Below, one piece after another: positions 62,747 to 64,000 of a stretch of 64,000 nt of DNA (its first letter is position 1; every line of letters starts with the position of its first letter). This DNA is from Cupriavidus basilensis (GTDB lineage: Bacteria; Pseudomonadota; Gammaproteobacteria; Burkholderiales; Burkholderiaceae), in the NCBI RefSeq assembly GCF_008801925.2, contig NZ_CP062803.1, positions 372,001 to 436,000 of the forward strand. The letters run 5' to 3'. The notes under the pieces were generated by a model, which saw only the letters and a list, made by a program, of their open reading frames with translations, was not told where the DNA came from and made no database searches. Both the position numbers and the translations under genes were made by a program.

Positions 62747-63391
62747 TCACCGGTCCCACGCATTGACGACGAGCTGCTTGATCAGGTGCAGCTTGCGGTG
62801 AAAGAAGTGGTCGGCGCCGGGGATCACGATCACCGGCAGTTCCTGCGGGCGGGCCCAGTCGAACACGCTCGCCAGCGGCACGGTATCGTCCTGCTCGCCG
62901 TGGATGACGATGGTGTCGGCCGGCACGTTGGCGACTTCCCAGCGGCTGGCGGCGGTGCCCACCATGGCCAGGCGCTGCACCGGCGTGCCTGCCTCGGCCA
63001 GGCGCCTGGCGACGTGGCTGGCGACGAAGCTGCCGAACGAGAAGCCGGCCAGCGCCAACGGCAGCGTGGCGGCATCCGGCGACCACGCGGACTGGGTGCG
63101 CATCCAGTCGATGACAGCCAGCAGGTCGTCCTGCTCGCCCACGCCGTTGTCATGGCTGCCGGCGGTGCCGCCGACGCCACGGAAGTTCGGGCGCACGGTG
63201 GCGTAGCCAAGCTGCACGAAACTGCGTGCCAGCGTCTGCGCTACCTTGTTGTCCTTGGTGCCGCCGAACAGCGGGTGCGGGTGGGCCACCAGCGCGAGCC
63301 CGCGCGGGGCGCCGGCCTGGGGCAGGTCGACTGAAACGTCGATGGCGCCGACGGGGCCGGTGACGGTAAGTACCTGGGTATGCGCGTTCAT
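62747..63391 (-). CDS. Alpha/beta hydrolase
   Basis: A 214-residue small alpha/beta hydrolase. ALVAHPHPLFGGTKDNKVAQ carries the oxyanion-hole HPHP motif, the nucleophile serine is in LAGFSFGSFVA, the acid lies in HGEQDDTVPL and the base in PGADHFFHRKL. This short, lid-less form is common in beta- and gammaproteobacteria; its substrate is unknown, probably a small ester or thioester. It lies upstream of the carboxypeptidase gene and downstream of the ferredoxin gene in the same orientation. Confidence 0.88.
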   Translation of the reverse strand: MNAHTQVLTVTGPVGAIDVSVDLPQAGAPRGLALVAHPHPLFGGTKDNKVAQTLARSFVQLGYATVRPNFRGVGGTAGSHDNGVGEQDDLLAVIDWMRTQSAWSPDAATLPLALAGFSFGSFVASHVARRLAEAGTPVQRLAMVGTAASRWEVANVPADTIVIHGEQDDTVPLASVFDWARPQELPVIVIPGADHFFHRKLHLIKQLVVNAWDR

Positions 63392-63483
63392 GGAAACAGG
63401 AAGCAGGGTGGCTGGCTCAGGCGCCGTGGCGCCCGGGTTTCAGTGATTCAGCGTTTCAGCTTTTCAGCCGGGGCCCAGGTCAA

Positions 63484-63804
63484 TCAGTGATCGACCATCA
63501 GGCGTTCGACCGGCTTGCCGCCCACCAGATGGCTCTCGATGATCTCGTCGATGTCCTGCTCGTCGACGAAGGTGTACCAGACGGCCTCGGGATAGACCAC
63601 CAGCACTGGCCCGAGTTCACAGCGGTTCAGGCAGCCAGCCTTGTTGATGCGCACGCGGCCTTCGCCGCCGGAGATGCCAAGCGCCTTGCAGCGCTTCTTG
63701 GCGTATTCCTGCATGGCCTGCGCGTTATGCGCGCCGCAGCAGGCGCCGCCGTCCTCGCGCTGGTTGAGGCAGAAGAAAACGTGGTGCTGGTAGTGGCTGC
63801 TCAT
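63484..63804 (-). CDS. Thioredoxin-like [2Fe-2S] ferredoxin
   Basis: A 106-residue small iron-sulfur protein of the thioredoxin-fold type. Four cysteines in the C-x(9)-C ... C-x(3)-C arrangement (Cys12, Cys22, Cys58, Cys62) match the cluster ligands of this family, with the pattern VRINKAGCLNRCELGP. Such proteins serve as electron carriers or in formate dehydrogenase and nitrogen-fixation contexts; the partner here is not evident. The start at 63804 begins the conserved HVFFC strand region. A TATAAT element lies about 90 bases upstream. Confidence 0.9.
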   Translation of the reverse strand: MSSHYQHHVFFCLNQREDGGACCGAHNAQAMQEYAKKRCKALGISGGEGRVRINKAGCLNRCELGPVLVVYPEAVWYTFVDEQDIDEIIESHLVGGKPVERLMVDH

Positions 63805-63892
63805 GCGTGGTGGGCGTATCGGCGGCGGCAACGCAGGCGGCAAAGTGTGCCCGGGGCGCGCGCCGGCCGCCAGGAATAGGTGGAAGGGCTGA

Positions 63893-63898
63893 ATTATA
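63893..63898 (-). promoter_or_regulatory. -10 element upstream of the ferredoxin gene
   Basis: TATAAT on the minus strand, about 90 bases before the ferredoxin ATG. It overlaps no coding sequence and lies next to the end of the partial gene at the window edge. A -35 partner is not obvious. Confidence 0.4.
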
Positions 63899-63903
63899 CG
63901 GCG

Positions 63904-64000
63904 TCATGGGGGTCGGTTCGACGCTTTGGCGACCCGCTTCGATGCCGCGCGTACCGCGCCCGCGCCACGGGTGGCGTAGCGCGCACCCACGCCGGCCGGG
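63904..64000 (-). CDS. Partial gene at the window edge (C-terminal tail)
   Basis: The last 31 codons of a minus-strand frame that continues beyond the window and ends at TGA 63904-63906. The visible tail is Ala/Arg-rich (ARYATRGAGAVRAASKR and onward) and low in complexity, so no function can be given. It may equally be non-coding sequence that happens to be open. Confidence 0.3.
   Translation of the reverse strand, partial: PAGVGARYATRGAGAVRAASKRVAKASNRPP

Overview
The window is a GC-rich chromosomal segment from a beta-proteobacterium of the Cupriavidus/Ralstonia group (Burkholderiaceae). This placement is an inference from gene content: several Bug/TctC-type solute receptors, a fused isobutyryl-CoA mutase (IcmF) of the type described from Cupriavidus, a 3-hydroxybutyryl-CoA dehydrogenase that by memory is very close to Cupriavidus necator PaaH1, and abundant branched-chain-type ABC transporters and CoA-thioester enzymes. 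There are no phage genes, plasmid functions or CRISPR array. The one intact mobile element is an IS481-family insertion sequence.

Layout. 0.7-4 kb: a 7TM sensor kinase/OmpR-type regulator pair and a small unknown protein. 4-9 kb: a four-gene minus-strand operon of cyclic-di-GMP and signalling proteins (PAS-GGDEF-EAL, HDOD-GAF, a photoactive-yellow-protein-like single PAS protein, PAS-PAS-GGDEF). This is the most unusual system in the window, because the PYP-like protein keeps Tyr42, Glu46 and Cys69 at exactly the positions of Halorhodospira PYP. 9-12 kb: a YdiI-type thioesterase, tRNA-Cys, an acetyltransferase and NadM-Nudix. 12-19 kb: a branched-chain-type ABC system whose permease LivM and both ATPases are fused into one 870-residue protein, with a divergent deacetylase, GntR regulator and flavin reductase. 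19-28 kb: catabolic genes under LysR and TetR regulators, with two Bug receptors, a LeuC/LeuD-like hydro-lyase pair, a dehalogenase carrying all known fluoroacetate-dehalogenase residues, and a creatinase-like M24 protein. 28-30.5 kb: a second GGDEF-EAL protein and a PagL-like lipid A deacylase. 30.5-41 kb: a MocR-regulated beta-alanine/omega-amino acid route (transaminase plus CoA-acylating semialdehyde dehydrogenase), an inverted-repeat element split by the IS, an amino acid permease and a second MocR regulator with a DUF2917 protein. 41-46 kb: icmF, a HIT protein and 3-hydroxybutyryl-CoA dehydrogenase. 46-57.6 kb: an Aer-like chemoreceptor, a Crp/Fnr regulator and a seven-gene block of acyl-CoA synthetase, complete Liv-type ABC transporter and PaaK-like CoA ligase. 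57.6-64 kb: housekeeping genes (YbaN-like protein, nitronate monooxygenase, RlmI, YbeD, D-Ala-D-Ala carboxypeptidase, hydrolase, [2Fe-2S] ferredoxin), a decayed gene and a candidate small RNA.

Themes. Much of the window couples uptake of organic acids to CoA activation and degradation, each module with its own regulator. Several regulators have readable candidate operators nearby: CTGTAC repeats for the first MocR, TGAACAGTTCA-type repeats for the second, a TGTACCA dyad beside the TetR gene, and an ACGT-N2-ACGT dyad inside a 19-bp promoter spacer upstream of icmF, which is the geometry of a MerR-family activator. All functions are read from sequence and remembered families; no search was run.
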